Of a stretch of DNA of 64,000 nt, positions 1 through 9,025 are shown in pieces. Below the pieces are notes generated by a model, which did not search any database, was not told the DNA's origin, and saw only the letters and a list, made by a program, of their open reading frames with translations. The DNA comes from Oscillibacter valericigenes Sjm18-20. Its GTDB lineage: Bacteria > Bacillota > Clostridia > Oscillospirales > Oscillospiraceae. Made by a program: the position numbers and the translations under genes. The stretch spans positions 2,914,001 through 2,978,000 of the forward strand of contig AP012044.1 in assembly GCA_000283575.1 (NCBI GenBank). Direction: 5' to 3'. How positions within the stretch are numbered: the first letter of the stretch is position 1; the number at the start of each line of letters is the position of its first letter.

Positions 1-579
1 AGTCGTTTTGGCGTGACACGTCGAGCACTCTATCGTTAACCCTTCCAGACCTTCAGAACCGGATGCACCCGTTTTAAATTTCAAAGACGGATTATTGCAG
101 ATGGTTTTTTTGGAACGAACGTGTACCCATTTAACCCAGGGAAAATCATTCAGATGCCCTTTTTCACATACAGTAACTATACGGGCGACTACCAGATCTT
201 GTTTGCAATCAGGACATTGCATATTCAAGACCATATTGCTGTCATATTGTAACTGCTTTTCCTTCGCCTTCTTTTGGTAGTCATTGATCCATTTTTTCAG
301 CGGTTGAAACTTCCTGCATTTGGGGCAAAAATACCATTCGGGAAAGCGAGAATAAGAAATGCCGGTAGGCATAGCGAAGTAATCCACACTCAGTGCTTTT
401 GCAAAACGATCATCAAATATTTTTTCAGTCGTACTCCAAAACTCCGGAGAAGATGTAACTAATGTTTGATCAGGAAAATCAACCATTGCACCCACTCCGT
501 ATTGAAGGACAGCCTGAGCTGCTCTGACTGAATGAGCTACTTTGTCAAGTTCAACTTTTTCTTTCACTTGTTCAGCCAT
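1..579 (-). CDS. drmB: DISARM protein DrmB (DUF1998-type), N-terminal part
   Basis: The first 193 codons of a protein that continues past the left edge. It starts at ATG 577-579 and overlaps the end of drmA by 8 nt, so the two are probably translationally coupled. The visible part has an 'LQYGVGAMVDFP' opening and two zinc-ribbon-like cysteine pairs (CPKC then CPDC, followed by a lone C in 'VCEKGHLNDFPW'). The 'GHLNDFPW.KWVH' stretch is characteristic of DrmB and related DUF1998 proteins that partner DrmA-type helicases. DrmB is a core DISARM component and in known systems works with DrmA on incoming phage DNA. Identity rests on recalled family motifs and on the drmA neighbour. The C-terminal DUF1998 domain is not in the window. 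Confidence 0.8.
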   Translation of the reverse strand, partial: MAEQVKEKVELDKVAHSVRAAQAVLQYGVGAMVDFPDQTLVTSSPEFWSTTEKIFDDRFAKALSVDYFAMPTGISYSRFPEWYFCPKCRKFQPLKKWINDYQKKAKEKQLQYDSNMVLNMQCPDCKQDLVVARIVTVCEKGHLNDFPWVKWVHVRSKKTICNNPSLKFKTGASGSEGLEGLTIECSTCHAKTT

Positions 580-3500
580 TTTGATCCTCCCAAATAATCA
601 CACTGCCCGTAACGGATGTATCAACATTGCGCATAGAGGTCAAAGTCTCTCTGGCATCATCTTTGCTTCCGGAATTATACTGCTTAAACAGTCGCCTTGC
701 GCCTGCGGGAGGTGGAGTAACCATGTATTTCCTGCCGAAGCATAGAGGCGCATCGCTTCCTTCATGACTTTTATAAACAGAATTCTTCCAATAATCCACA
801 AATGCATCCAATTCGAATTGAACATCATCAAGATCGTCTTTTAATCCGTTATCGGCACGCGCGTTAATATGTTGAATTCGTTCAACGATGTATTCCCTCA
901 CCAAACTGACTTCTGTTTTAAAGCTGTCTTTATCAAAATAATCGGCATCATTATCTTTTACCATAGATAACTTTTGGCGAAGAATAGATGCGAAAACAGC
1001 ATGTAATGCGCGCTCACGTGCCGGCTTGGAAAAAGGGGTAGCGCCAGTAGGCTCAACAAATCTGTAGAAGGAGTCATGATAAGGCCGAAATCTTTCATAA
1101 TGGGATCTGTCGCGGCTCTTTGTCGCGTCATATTGTATAAAAGCTATTCCGGGATATGATCTGCCTACACGGCTGGACGCCTGTATATATTCACTTGTCA
1201 GTTTCGGCTGTCCAACCATTAACATTACATTTAGTCTGGCAACATCAATTCCAACCGAAATCATATTGGTTGCCAATAGTACGTTTGAAGCATATTTCTT
1301 ATTCTGGATGTTCTCTTTTGAATACTCAATACGCTCGAGCTTATCCAGTGTCTCATTTAACTCTGTAGTGGAAACACGACTTGTAAGTTCGTCTGAGTTT
1401 ACGATAAGCCGTCTCCCAGTAAACATACGATTTGCTGTGCGAATAATAAAATCTTTTACATCATCATCTATAAGAGTTGATGCTTTTCCTAAATCTTTCA
1501 GACTGTTAAAATAAACCGTTAGAGTCCACAGTTTGTCCTTAACTTCATCTGGTAAATCCATAGTATATACCTTTTGAAGGAGTGCGGCCATTGCTCTGAT
1601 TTCTGTCATAGCCTTTGTGCGGCCGGACGGCATTATGCCGACGTATTTTCTTCCGAATTTACCTTGCGAGTAATCAATGGCTTCTTCTCTTGCAAAGAAA
1701 GAATCTTCGGCGTTTAATCCTGGGGCAGGGAACTGTACAACTTCACGATTATACAAAACCGAACACTGTTCTTTTGCCCGACGGATTGTTGCTGTAGATG
1801 CAATTACTTTCGGTTTGACACCCTTCGCACTCGATAGTCCGTCGACAGCCGTTTCATATAAGCCGACCATTGTGCCCAATGCACCTGAAATAAGATGCAA
1901 TTCATCCTGAATAATAAGGTCGGGAGAACGGTTGCTTGAATTCATGCCAAAGAAAGAACCTATCCGGCCATCCCAAGCCATCATAGCAAATTTATCAACA
2001 GTACCGAATAATAACGTAGGCGGAGTATCATACAATTCGTCATCAATAATCTGTATTGGAAGCCTTTTGGTAAAGTCGCAATTCTCATGTGGGCAAAACA
2101 TGTAAAAATGTTTGCCGTTCATTGCATAACCCCATTCACCTACAAGGTGATGATCCTTTTCATCCTTTACCATTTTAGTGCCACACCAAGGACATTTAAG
2201 AACCTGAAATTTATTATGGCGTTCTTTTTCGCTTTTAACATAATACGAGTTGCTGACATTGTTCAACTTTTCCAAATGGTAATTTGCACTGTTTTTTCCG
2301 GTGTTGTTATTGGGGATATGGGATCCGCCGATCCAGAGCCCTATCGTTATAGGCTTCTTACCTAACAAATATTTCGGATATCTGTGCTTATTTTGTAGGC
2401 AATCTTGGCGAATAAACTCGCACGCACAAATAAGTGTAGCAGCGCGAGTAAACTGCTGAGCAGCCAAAAGTCTCAAAGTGTATCTCATCATTACAGCGGT
2501 TCCGCCGGAAGTTTCGGGATATGACAGCCTCCTGTAGAAAATTGTAAATGCTGTTAAACCTAAATAAGCTTCCGTCTTTCCTCCGCCAGTTGGGAACCAA
2601 ATAAGATCGACTAAAGAACGATCGTCAGATTTATCGAATACAATTGAGTTTACATCCATAAGCAAGAAGGCTATCTGGAAAGGTCTCCATCTGCAGTTAT
2701 CATCTGATTCCTGTTGGTAGTCGAGGGTATTTAGCCAATCGGCAATATCTTCATCATTCGGATAGCGATCCGCGTTGCTTTGAGACATTTCCCCTTGTTT
2801 CTGAATGTGAACTCGTTGCATGAACATTGCTCGGTTGGATAACACAAATGCATCGTAAGCATTTGTGTTTTGTTCAAGTGTTTCTATACCCGAATACATA
2901 CGACGCGCCGCTTTTTCACATTCCAAAATATTTTTAGCTGCAGGGGATGAATATCGTTGATCTAATGTTTGCGCAGTTGATTTAAGCTGCTCAATCCAAG
3001 ATGTGTAAAGATTCACCAACTTCTTTAATGATGTCAATTTCTCCGCCTTAGATGAACTATGTAAATCAGAAAGGAATTTCATTGATAGTTCTTCATCTGA
3101 AATGTCATCATTCCGAGGTAACGAAAAACTCATCGGAGGAATTTCTTTTACAGGAAAGAAATCTGTCCAAAGAATCCCATTTCCAAAATCATCAATATTC
3201 CAATCTGCAGATACACCTAAACCTGTTCCAAATATCTTTTTATGACGGTATAAAAGATCCAGAGACTTTTCTTCGTCGTCCAAATAATCTGTGTTAGAAT
3301 TGGGATCGCTTTCAATAAAAATAAATGAATTACTTGTGGAGTTAATCTCAATTTTAGACTGGAATAAACACTCTTGTGCCTTTGCAGGAAAAGCTTCTTT
3401 TCCGTTTACAAGCATAATCGTAACAGACCACGTATCAGTGGAAACGGGAGTCCTTAAGGCCATGATTTTGGCAGTTGTGCCGTCCAATGCTGACGTTTTT

Positions 3501-4255
3501 TCGCTATCATAGTAATTTGAACCGGAAAACTCGATTTTTACATTTGAAATACAGTGTGGTTCACGAACATAGCCAATGCTTAAAAAGTCGAGTAAACGGT
3601 ATGCTGTATTACGAAGCGGGATGAATTCGTTTTCGGGAATGGTATCTTGCTCGAATATTCTGTGTAAATCTTTTGGATTGATTCCGGAGCACAATCTGAA
3701 AGCATGAATTTTCTTATCATATGTCATAAAACCAGACACTTCTCCCGGAGCCACATAGGACTCTGGAGCCTCCGGTTCGTAAGGAATAACACAATCTTTC
3801 ATTAAAGCTTTCCGATAGGTAGCAAAAGAAACATCACAGGAAATCTTATCTGCGCTTCCTTTTACAAGAAATGTTACTCCCATAGAAGAAGGCTTGTACT
3901 GTGTGGCCATGCCGATTTCTTCGTCCAAATTCTCCTCTGCCGTCTCATCGAATTCACGGACTTTACTTTTGACGGATTTCTTTTCGGGTGATTCCTCTGT
4001 TGTCGTAGGATCGACAATCTCGGCCTCTGGTTCTTCGCCAATAGGCACGGTCTCATCATTATCCTGTTCAACGAGGTTTCCTTGAGGGAACAGAATGCCA
4101 ACGGAATATCGACTTAGCGGACTGCTGGAAATAAGCTCATGATCTGAATCTGGGAAACTCATTTCAGATCCTGGGCCCATAAGTTCGGACCTGATGATGT
4201 TAATATATTGATCCCGGGCATCGATCATATTTGCTCGAATTTTTTTTACGGTCAC
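572..4255 (-). CDS. drmA: DISARM helicase DrmA
   Basis: A 1227-residue superfamily 2 helicase. Walker A is WFPTGGGKTEAY near residue 555, the DEAD-box-like motif is 'IIQDELHLI' near 783, motif III is 'STATI', and motifs V-VI are 'ATNMISVGIDV' and 'QASSRVGRSYPG' near 1010-1030. An inserted zinc ribbon (CPWCG ... CPHENC) lies near residues 690-720. The N-terminal 450 residues are the non-helicase region seen in DrmA. Translation starts at GTG 4255, inside the stop of drmE (GTGA overlap), and the 3' end overlaps drmB, so the three genes form one tightly coupled unit. DrmA is the DISARM core ATPase that with DrmB blocks phage DNA. No disabling mutation is seen. The nearest alternative is another DUF1998-associated helicase such as DruE, but length and neighbours favour DrmA. 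Confidence 0.9.
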   Translation of the reverse strand: MTVKKIRANMIDARDQYINIIRSELMGPGSEMSFPDSDHELISSSPLSRYSVGILFPQGNLVEQDNDETVPIGEEPEAEIVDPTTTEESPEKKSVKSKVREFDETAEENLDEEIGMATQYKPSSMGVTFLVKGSADKISCDVSFATYRKALMKDCVIPYEPEAPESYVAPGEVSGFMTYDKKIHAFRLCSGINPKDLHRIFEQDTIPENEFIPLRNTAYRLLDFLSIGYVREPHCISNVKIEFSGSNYYDSEKTSALDGTTAKIMALRTPVSTDTWSVTIMLVNGKEAFPAKAQECLFQSKIEINSTSNSFIFIESDPNSNTDYLDDEEKSLDLLYRHKKIFGTGLGVSADWNIDDFGNGILWTDFFPVKEIPPMSFSLPRNDDISDEELSMKFLSDLHSSSKAEKLTSLKKLVNLYTSWIEQLKSTAQTLDQRYSSPAAKNILECEKAARRMYSGIETLEQNTNAYDAFVLSNRAMFMQRVHIQKQGEMSQSNADRYPNDEDIADWLNTLDYQQESDDNCRWRPFQIAFLLMDVNSIVFDKSDDRSLVDLIWFPTGGGKTEAYLGLTAFTIFYRRLSYPETSGGTAVMMRYTLRLLAAQQFTRAATLICACEFIRQDCLQNKHRYPKYLLGKKPITIGLWIGGSHIPNNNTGKNSANYHLEKLNNVSNSYYVKSEKERHNKFQVLKCPWCGTKMVKDEKDHHLVGEWGYAMNGKHFYMFCPHENCDFTKRLPIQIIDDELYDTPPTLLFGTVDKFAMMAWDGRIGSFFGMNSSNRSPDLIIQDELHLISGALGTMVGLYETAVDGLSSAKGVKPKVIASTATIRRAKEQCSVLYNREVVQFPAPGLNAEDSFFAREEAIDYSQGKFGRKYVGIMPSGRTKAMTEIRAMAALLQKVYTMDLPDEVKDKLWTLTVYFNSLKDLGKASTLIDDDVKDFIIRTANRMFTGRRLIVNSDELTSRVSTTELNETLDKLERIEYSKENIQNKKYASNVLLATNMISVGIDVARLNVMLMVGQPKLTSEYIQASSRVGRSYPGIAFIQYDATKSRDRSHYERFRPYHDSFYRFVEPTGATPFSKPARERALHAVFASILRQKLSMVKDNDADYFDKDSFKTEVSLVREYIVERIQHINARADNGLKDDLDDVQFELDAFVDYWKNSVYKSHEGSDAPLCFGRKYMVTPPPAGARRLFKQYNSGSKDDARETLTSMRNVDTSVTGSVIIWEDQNG

Positions 4256-6909
4256 AATAATACCTCCGTTTCCAGAATCGGCCTGTTCACAAGCCCGTTG
4301 CTTACCATTGCGGTTTTATCAAGTTCATAGATGTTATTCAGTTCCATAATTTCGGAAAGCAGTTCTACATGTTCAAAGACGGCTTCAAAAACACTTCCGG
4401 CTTCAGGAACCTTATTGCTCAGCTTATCGTTTATCGCCTGGGCTATTAACGATAGAATTTCACGACGGTAATGTCGTACAATTTTACACGCTTCAAAATA
4501 TCCTTTAGGATCAGCCAGCATATACGGATCTTGTGTTACCTTGGCGATAATATCCATGACTTTTTCATCCCGAGGACCAACAATGTGGCTTTCCTCGTCT
4601 AACCATTGCCTAATACTGACTTCTTGAAGAGAACTTCCATGTTTAGCTAATTCATGTGCAAGCGCACGATAAGTTAATCCATTGGTTGCTTTGTACTCCT
4701 TGAGTGCTTCTTTCCAATAGTATGCTTTTTCTGCAGCATCTTGGACTTGTACGGTTAGCTTTTTGCCCTTGAGAAGCTGATCAAATAACAAATCAACAAT
4801 ATTTCTTGTGTAATCATTTTTCTTGGTAAAAACCAAGACATCACCTGGTGCCAATTTGTCCGGGGAAGTTTCCGTTACTTTTTGAGCAACACGGTCATAA
4901 AGAACTGCAGAATAATATTTTGAAAACAGCATTTGTTCTCCGCTTACAAATGTACCGATATAATTAACCTCTGCGGTACCTATGTATGTTCCGTTAGGTG
5001 AATTTGCCTCTAAAAGTTTACGAATATCAAACACACCGGCACTTTCAATAAATTCATCAAGATTCGAAAATTCTCGGATAGTTTCATCTTGAAGTTCTTC
5101 GATTGGTTCTTCGATGTGCGTTGTCACTACTTCGTCTAAGCCTTCGCCTTTTAATCCCATAATGCGTGCATTTAGTTTTCTTTCGCTCTGGACGAACTTT
5201 TTAGTCCTATATTTAAACAGTTTGCTTTCGCAATCATATAACAAGATTACAATTCTTGAAGAAGCAAAACATTGCAACGGATCAAATCGTTTTCCAGCGA
5301 CATCCCCTACAACAATAATCAGATCATACTGAATATTTGCATTAAAACGGTTTGTTGTTGACACTGTGACATTGCTATTCTTAATAGGGGTCTGATAGTA
5401 GCGCTCAAACAGGTCGGCATAATATGCCTTGGGTACAATGAGAGCAATCTTTTTGCAGCTGCTGCCCTCCAATAGTTCAGATAACTTTTCTTCCTTATAA
5501 GAGCGAAAATATATTTTTTGATACATTTCTTCAAGTGCGCTGATAATGATTTTGCAGTGTTCACGCATTGATATGCTGCGTTCCCCGATGTCTTCTAATT
5601 CAAGAAGTCTGGCTTCGGGAGAAATAACCGCTGAATTAATCTGTTTTTCCCGGACGGCTTTCTCCAATTTTTCCATTGTAAAAAAGGCCGATGTAAACAG
5701 ATTTAATAAGGCGAGCGTAGATAATACAAAACTATCTTTATCTTCTCCGTTCCAATTGGATTGTTTAATGATAAATAGCCTGTCTTTTATGGCTTTGTAT
5801 TCGCTCCAAGACCAACAGCCCTCTACTGTAATCGTCTCCATTTCGCGGCCGACAATATTTCGTACTTGACGATTTAATTCATACGTTAAGACGTTTGAAC
5901 TCTCAATTTCTGTTGATACGGTTGAAAGTAATTCCTTTGTGCATGCAAAAATAGTTGCATCCTCATACTGGTTAATAACAAGATTACTGAATTCTGCGTT
6001 ATACTGAGATGAAACTATAACAAATTTCAAGGATTTTCGCCTAATTAAATCTTTAAATTCAGAAGAATCCGTTACTAAAGAACCAGTATTTGTAGCTAAC
6101 AAACCAATTACTTTATTTCCTTTTTTGTCGAGGACAAGGTCTCGCGCGGCAGATACCTTGCTTACAACTTTTATTACAGCCTCTGCTTTTGAAGGATTCT
6201 TACCGATTTGAAATTCTTCGCCGTTACCCGTAAAATATGAAACCGGTAAGACATCAGTCATTTGAATACTTTTCTTATCCGCATATTCAATTCGAAGATG
6301 TTGGCAAATATCAATAAAGTCGTTTTTATCAGCGATAGCTACTACGGATATATCAAAAATACTTGGAATTTCATTTTCCGGAATTTCCAATACATATGCC
6401 AGAAAGTCGTTCCTATTTGTCTTGCTTTTGCGGATACCACGTCCATCAGTCACAGACGAGTCGCCGAAATAAGGCCTTATCAGATGTTTGTTCTTCTCGT
6501 ATAGGACATTAGTTATCGATGGCCCGTTTTTTCCTTTAGGATCTTGCCTTAAAACAATGTAATCCTGAGAAGGCTCGTTTTCCACGAATGAGCAAGTTGT
6601 AATCCCACCCCAATGGTATCGTTCTCCTCTGAATAGAACCATATCTCCGATTTCCAATGCTCGAAGTGCGTCATCGTTGCTTAATAGGTTATAACTAAAG
6701 CATGACATCATCAACGCAGCAACAGAAGCAATGTCAAAACATACTGATCCCGTATGGAAAGCGAAAGCGGTTGTCTTTTCATGTGACGAAAATTGACCGG
6801 AAAAAAAGTACAAGTACTTTTCAATGATTTTCTCCGATGAAATTAGTAAGTCACCATAAAACAAGTGACATTTTTTAATCATTGACCTAATAACCTCTTC
6901 GTTTTCCAT
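4252..6909 (-). CDS. drmE: DISARM accessory protein DrmE
   Basis: An 885-residue protein directly upstream of drmA with a 4-nt overlap. Position and length match DrmE, the accessory protein of class 2 DISARM loci. I see no Walker A or nuclease signature. The N-terminal 150 residues carry a 'GDMVLFRGERYHWGG' beta-rich stretch, the middle has Rossmann-like segments ('FVIVSSQYN', 'IALIVPKAYYADLF', 'YDLIIVVGDVAG'), and the C-terminal 250 residues look helical. These middle segments suggest a degenerate helicase-like fold (inference). The assignment rests on operon position plus recalled resemblance to the DrmE family. Start ATG 6909 is preceded by an AGGAGG-like site. Confidence 0.75.
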   Translation of the reverse strand: MENEEVIRSMIKKCHLFYGDLLISSEKIIEKYLYFFSGQFSSHEKTTAFAFHTGSVCFDIASVAALMMSCFSYNLLSNDDALRALEIGDMVLFRGERYHWGGITTCSFVENEPSQDYIVLRQDPKGKNGPSITNVLYEKNKHLIRPYFGDSSVTDGRGIRKSKTNRNDFLAYVLEIPENEIPSIFDISVVAIADKNDFIDICQHLRIEYADKKSIQMTDVLPVSYFTGNGEEFQIGKNPSKAEAVIKVVSKVSAARDLVLDKKGNKVIGLLATNTGSLVTDSSEFKDLIRRKSLKFVIVSSQYNAEFSNLVINQYEDATIFACTKELLSTVSTEIESSNVLTYELNRQVRNIVGREMETITVEGCWSWSEYKAIKDRLFIIKQSNWNGEDKDSFVLSTLALLNLFTSAFFTMEKLEKAVREKQINSAVISPEARLLELEDIGERSISMREHCKIIISALEEMYQKIYFRSYKEEKLSELLEGSSCKKIALIVPKAYYADLFERYYQTPIKNSNVTVSTTNRFNANIQYDLIIVVGDVAGKRFDPLQCFASSRIVILLYDCESKLFKYRTKKFVQSERKLNARIMGLKGEGLDEVVTTHIEEPIEELQDETIREFSNLDEFIESAGVFDIRKLLEANSPNGTYIGTAEVNYIGTFVSGEQMLFSKYYSAVLYDRVAQKVTETSPDKLAPGDVLVFTKKNDYTRNIVDLLFDQLLKGKKLTVQVQDAAEKAYYWKEALKEYKATNGLTYRALAHELAKHGSSLQEVSIRQWLDEESHIVGPRDEKVMDIIAKVTQDPYMLADPKGYFEACKIVRHYRREILSLIAQAINDKLSNKVPEAGSVFEAVFEHVELLSEIMELNNIYELDKTAMVSNGLVNRPILETEVLL

Positions 6910-6989
6910 TTTGATTCCTCCTTCATCTGGCGTTCTGAGCGGTTTAGGACGACTACGCTTTACCGAGACAATATAAATGGCTGTTTCCC

Positions 6990-7173
6990 TTATTTTCGCA
7001 TTGAATTTTTAACAATCGGCTCAAGATCTGTGAGCCAGTCGAGGATAATAGACTTAAGTAGCTTGCGAATTCATCAACCTCCGCTGAAGTAATATTTTGA
7101 AAATTACTGGCTAATTCAAAGCCACATTTGAAACCACCGATACCTGCACACAAATCAATTTTTTATATTCCAC
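6990..7173 (-). pseudogene. Cytosine-5 DNA methyltransferase remnant (internally deleted, frameshifted)
   Basis: The sequence between vsr and drmE encodes the start of a C5 methyltransferase: motif I 'DLCAGIGGFKCGFE', then 'SAEVDEFA', where motif II lies. The reading then jumps to 'ILDWLTDLEPIVKNSMRK' and a stop at 6990, which looks like the extreme C-terminus of the same kind of enzyme. The catalytic PCQ loop, ENV and target-recognition motifs are all missing, so some 250-300 codons have been deleted. The GTG start that would overlap the vsr stop is out of frame by one base: the run of six A's would have to be seven to read M-E-Y-K-K-I-D-L-C-A-G. The gene cannot make a working methylase. Its place matches either the DrmMII methylase of class 2 DISARM or the methylase of the HNH/Vsr pair. 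Confidence 0.75.
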
Positions 7174-7586
7174 TACTTTCTCTGCTTAAGCGCAAAAGCA
7201 ATTATGTCGGCGCAGGCATTAACATCTTTTTTTATGTCGTTACCCCAAAGGCGTATCACTTTCCAGCCATCCGCCTCTAATGCCGTGTTTACTTCTTGGT
7301 CCCTTGCGATATTTCTTTCAATTTTAGGTATCCAGAATTCTCGGTTCGATTTGATATCATCTTTTCTGTTTTCCCAGTCAAAGCCATGCCAAAATTCGCT
7401 GTCACAAAAAACGGCAGTTTTTTTGCCGATAAAAGCAAGATCAGGCGTTCCAAATACGCTCTTTACATTTTTGCGATATCGAATTCCACGCGCCCACAGT
7501 TCTTTTCTCAACGCGATTTCGATCACGGAGTCCTTGCTTTTGATGCGGCTCATATTGTAGCTAATTTGCTCCTGGGTTTTTTTCAT
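7173..7586 (-). CDS. vsr: Very short patch repair endonuclease Vsr
   Basis: A 137-residue Vsr family mismatch endonuclease, full length. Such enzymes nick next to T:G mismatches that arise when 5-methylcytosine deaminates, so they normally accompany a C5 methyltransferase. Visible family features are the N-terminal 'MSRIKSKDSVIEIALRKELW', the core 'FGTPDLAF' with its metal-binding Asp, 'KTAVFCDSEFWHG' with conserved FWHG, and the C-terminal 'GWKVIRLWGNDIKK'. It overlaps the HNH gene by 4 nt upstream and abuts the broken methyltransferase downstream, a normal methylase/Vsr pairing in which only Vsr is still intact. Confidence 0.92.
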   Translation of the reverse strand: MKKTQEQISYNMSRIKSKDSVIEIALRKELWARGIRYRKNVKSVFGTPDLAFIGKKTAVFCDSEFWHGFDWENRKDDIKSNREFWIPKIERNIARDQEVNTALEADGWKVIRLWGNDIKKDVNACADIIAFALKQRK

Positions 7587-8284
7587 GCAATCACCAGCTC
7601 TATGAACTCTTTTTTAGGAATATCTATACCGCTTTTACTGAGCCGCGCCGAACGCTTGTCAAAAAGCATTTCCGCAACATATCTTCGTTCCGAATCTCTA
7701 CCAAAATGCATTAATCTATGACAAACAGGGCACAGGCAAACTACATTAGCGTAAACATCTATTCCGCAATTAAACTTTGTCTGATATTTTAACGGAATCA
7801 GGTGGTGACCTTCCATATATGCCTTTCCAGAGCTCCGAGCAATAAAAGTGCTGTGTGAGACATTATGCTCACAACAATAGTTAGCCCCTTCAATGGAATG
7901 AGCAATGACGATCTGATTTCGCTTCCATTGAGCCGCCGTGTCGGTTATTATTTCAGGTTTTGCGACAGTAATGTCCATCCGATTAATACCGCGCCTGAAA
8001 AAATCGCTATCCGTACAGGCAAAACGATAAAAATGATTAAAAGCAACACTGTACATATGATGGCCGATAGAATCCTTATTCAAAAATTCTGGATTTGTTT
8101 TAAGAAATATCTTTATGGCGTCAAGGTCACTGCAAGAAGAGACTGCAAATATATCGATGATCGGGAAATTGTATTTTTCAAGAAGTGTATTAATTGAATT
8201 TATTCCCGTAACATAATGATCAACGGATTTGTCCGTTATATTGCAGGTCACTTGCATATATTGCTTGAAATATTCAATCAACAT
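7583..8284 (-). CDS. HNH restriction-type endonuclease
   Basis: A 233-residue protein with an HNH nuclease domain in the C-terminal half: a 'YCCEHN' cysteine pair, 'YMEGHHLIPLKYQ' (the HH of the beta-beta-alpha metal motif), then 'NVVCLCPVCHRLMHFG' with the second cysteine pair and the distal His. The N-terminal 120 residues have no motif I recognise. It is the first gene of the operon and is followed by vsr with a 4-nt overlap. HNH proteins in this context are usually the restriction nuclease of a C5-methylating type II system. An alternative is an accessory nuclease of the DISARM locus. Start ATG 8284 follows GGGG about 7 nt upstream. Confidence 0.8.
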   Translation of the reverse strand: MLIEYFKQYMQVTCNITDKSVDHYVTGINSINTLLEKYNFPIIDIFAVSSCSDLDAIKIFLKTNPEFLNKDSIGHHMYSVAFNHFYRFACTDSDFFRRGINRMDITVAKPEIITDTAAQWKRNQIVIAHSIEGANYCCEHNVSHSTFIARSSGKAYMEGHHLIPLKYQTKFNCGIDVYANVVCLCPVCHRLMHFGRDSERRYVAEMLFDKRSARLSKSGIDIPKKEFIELVIA

Positions 8285-8287
8285 TGT

Positions 8288-8325
8288 AACACCCCATTAT
8301 ATTTTTAAGATCGTTACACTTTGTT
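8288..8325 (-). promoter_or_regulatory. Candidate promoter of the defence operon
   Basis: On the minus strand a perfect TATAAT (8296-8301) lies 12 nt before the HNH start codon. A TTGAAC lies about 21 nt further upstream, longer than the ideal 17-nt spacing. The whole HNH-vsr-drm set is probably transcribed from here, because no other gap in the operon is long enough for a promoter. Confidence 0.35.
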
Positions 8326-8347
8326 CAAGTATCTCACAATTGTTGTT

Positions 8348-8524
8348 CTATTTAACGGAATTTGCTTTTCTCGCGTCCCCTGGCTTCTCGGCGTCCCTGG
8401 GAATAGCCCAGGCTTTGCCGAACTTGGTAAGGCCGGGGATACGGCTCTCGTTGCAGAGAACCTGCACGCGGCGGCGGGTGATGCCCCATTTTGCGGCGGC
8501 TTCGGCGATTGAAATGTAATCCAT
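8348..8524 (-). CDS. Small helix-turn-helix protein (excisionase-like)
   Basis: A 58-residue protein beginning MDYISIAEAAAKWGITRRRV, with a MerR/excisionase-type helix-turn-helix (AAAKWGITRRRVQVLC) and the 'RIPGLTKFGKAWAIP' wing typical of HTH_17 proteins. Such small proteins are usually encoded on mobile elements. An AGGTGA-like site precedes ATG 8522-8524. It lies upstream of the defence operon on the same strand, with its stop 64 nt from the HNH start. Whether it regulates the operon cannot be told from sequence. Confidence 0.7.
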   Translation of the reverse strand: MDYISIAEAAAKWGITRRRVQVLCNESRIPGLTKFGKAWAIPRDAEKPGDARKANSVK

Positions 8525-8544
8525 AATTCACCTCATAAGCATAT

Positions 8545-8571
8545 AAAAAGAGCCCTGCCATGTGCAGGGCT
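8545..8571 (-). terminator. Rho-independent terminator
   Basis: AGCCCTGC / GCAGGGCT, an 8-bp stem with a 5-nt loop, followed on the minus strand by CTTTTT. It lies just upstream of the small HTH gene and separates it from transcription of the XRE gene. Confidence 0.7.
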
Positions 8572-8726
8572 TTGCCGTTCCGCAACTGGCTGCCATCCAA
8601 ACGGTACAGGCCCTTTAACATTGCGACGCCGTCTTTCGACGGTTTTGCCAATGATTTTACAATTTATTGTATACTTTTTGGCGAATGATTGCAACAGAAG
8701 AAGTGGCAAATTGTACCATTCTGGAA

Positions 8727-8763
8727 ATAAAAAGCGCGCCGGACCCCAAAGCCCGACACGCTT
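8727..8763 (-). terminator. Rho-independent terminator of the XRE gene
   Basis: On the minus strand AAGCGTGTCGGG pairs with TCCGGCGCGCTT over 12 bp (with G-U pairs) and is followed by a T run. It sits 10 nt after the XRE stop codon. Confidence 0.65.
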
Positions 8764-8773
8764 CATGTTCAAT

Positions 8774-8983
8774 TTATTTTTTCTTATCCGTCCTGCCGAG
8801 AATAAAATCCACGCTGACCTTGTAATAGTCCGCCAGGGCACAGAGGACGTGAGGCGGTACCATGCGCAGGCCGCTCTCGTAATAAGCGTAGGTGCGCTGC
8901 GGTACATTGATGGCCTTGCCCACCTGCTGCTGTGTCAGATCGGCATCCTCGCGCAAGTCGCGGATGCGCTGATACTTTTCCAT
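8774..8983 (-). CDS. XRE-family transcriptional repressor
   Basis: A 69-residue single-domain helix-turn-helix protein (HTH_3): 'IRDLREDADLTQQQVGKAINV' then 'QRTYAYYESGLRMVP', and a conserved tail 'LADYYKVSVDFILGRTDKK' typical of phage or element repressors in Clostridia. I start it at ATG 8981-8983 rather than the upstream in-frame codons because those fall in the operator/promoter region. It probably represses its own promoter, where a palindrome (9010-9024) lies just upstream. Confidence 0.85.
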   Translation of the reverse strand: MEKYQRIRDLREDADLTQQQVGKAINVPQRTYAYYESGLRMVPPHVLCALADYYKVSVDFILGRTDKKK

Positions 8984-8999
8984 ATTTATCACCACGCTC

Positions 9000-9025
9000 A
9001 GTATAACTAAGAACAAAATGTTCTA
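9000..9025. promoter_or_regulatory. Candidate XRE promoter/operator
   Basis: A perfect palindrome AGAACA-AAA-TGTTCT at 9010-9024 lies beside a minus-strand -10 box TATACT (9000-9005). A related TGTTCTAAACTATAC occurs beyond the IS30 element at about 10139-10153, so the element appears to have split a two-sided operator region. The spacer between GAAC and GTTC is 5 nt, so it does not fit the LexA box. Confidence 0.45.

Noticed and set aside
8352..8651. 99-codon open frame on the minus strand over the small HTH gene
   Set aside because: It overlaps the clear 58-residue HTH gene in another frame and runs through a terminator hairpin.
9000..9025. Palindrome as a LexA (SOS) box
   Set aside because: GAAC and GTTC are 5 nt apart instead of 4 and it adjoins an XRE gene, so an XRE operator is more likely.
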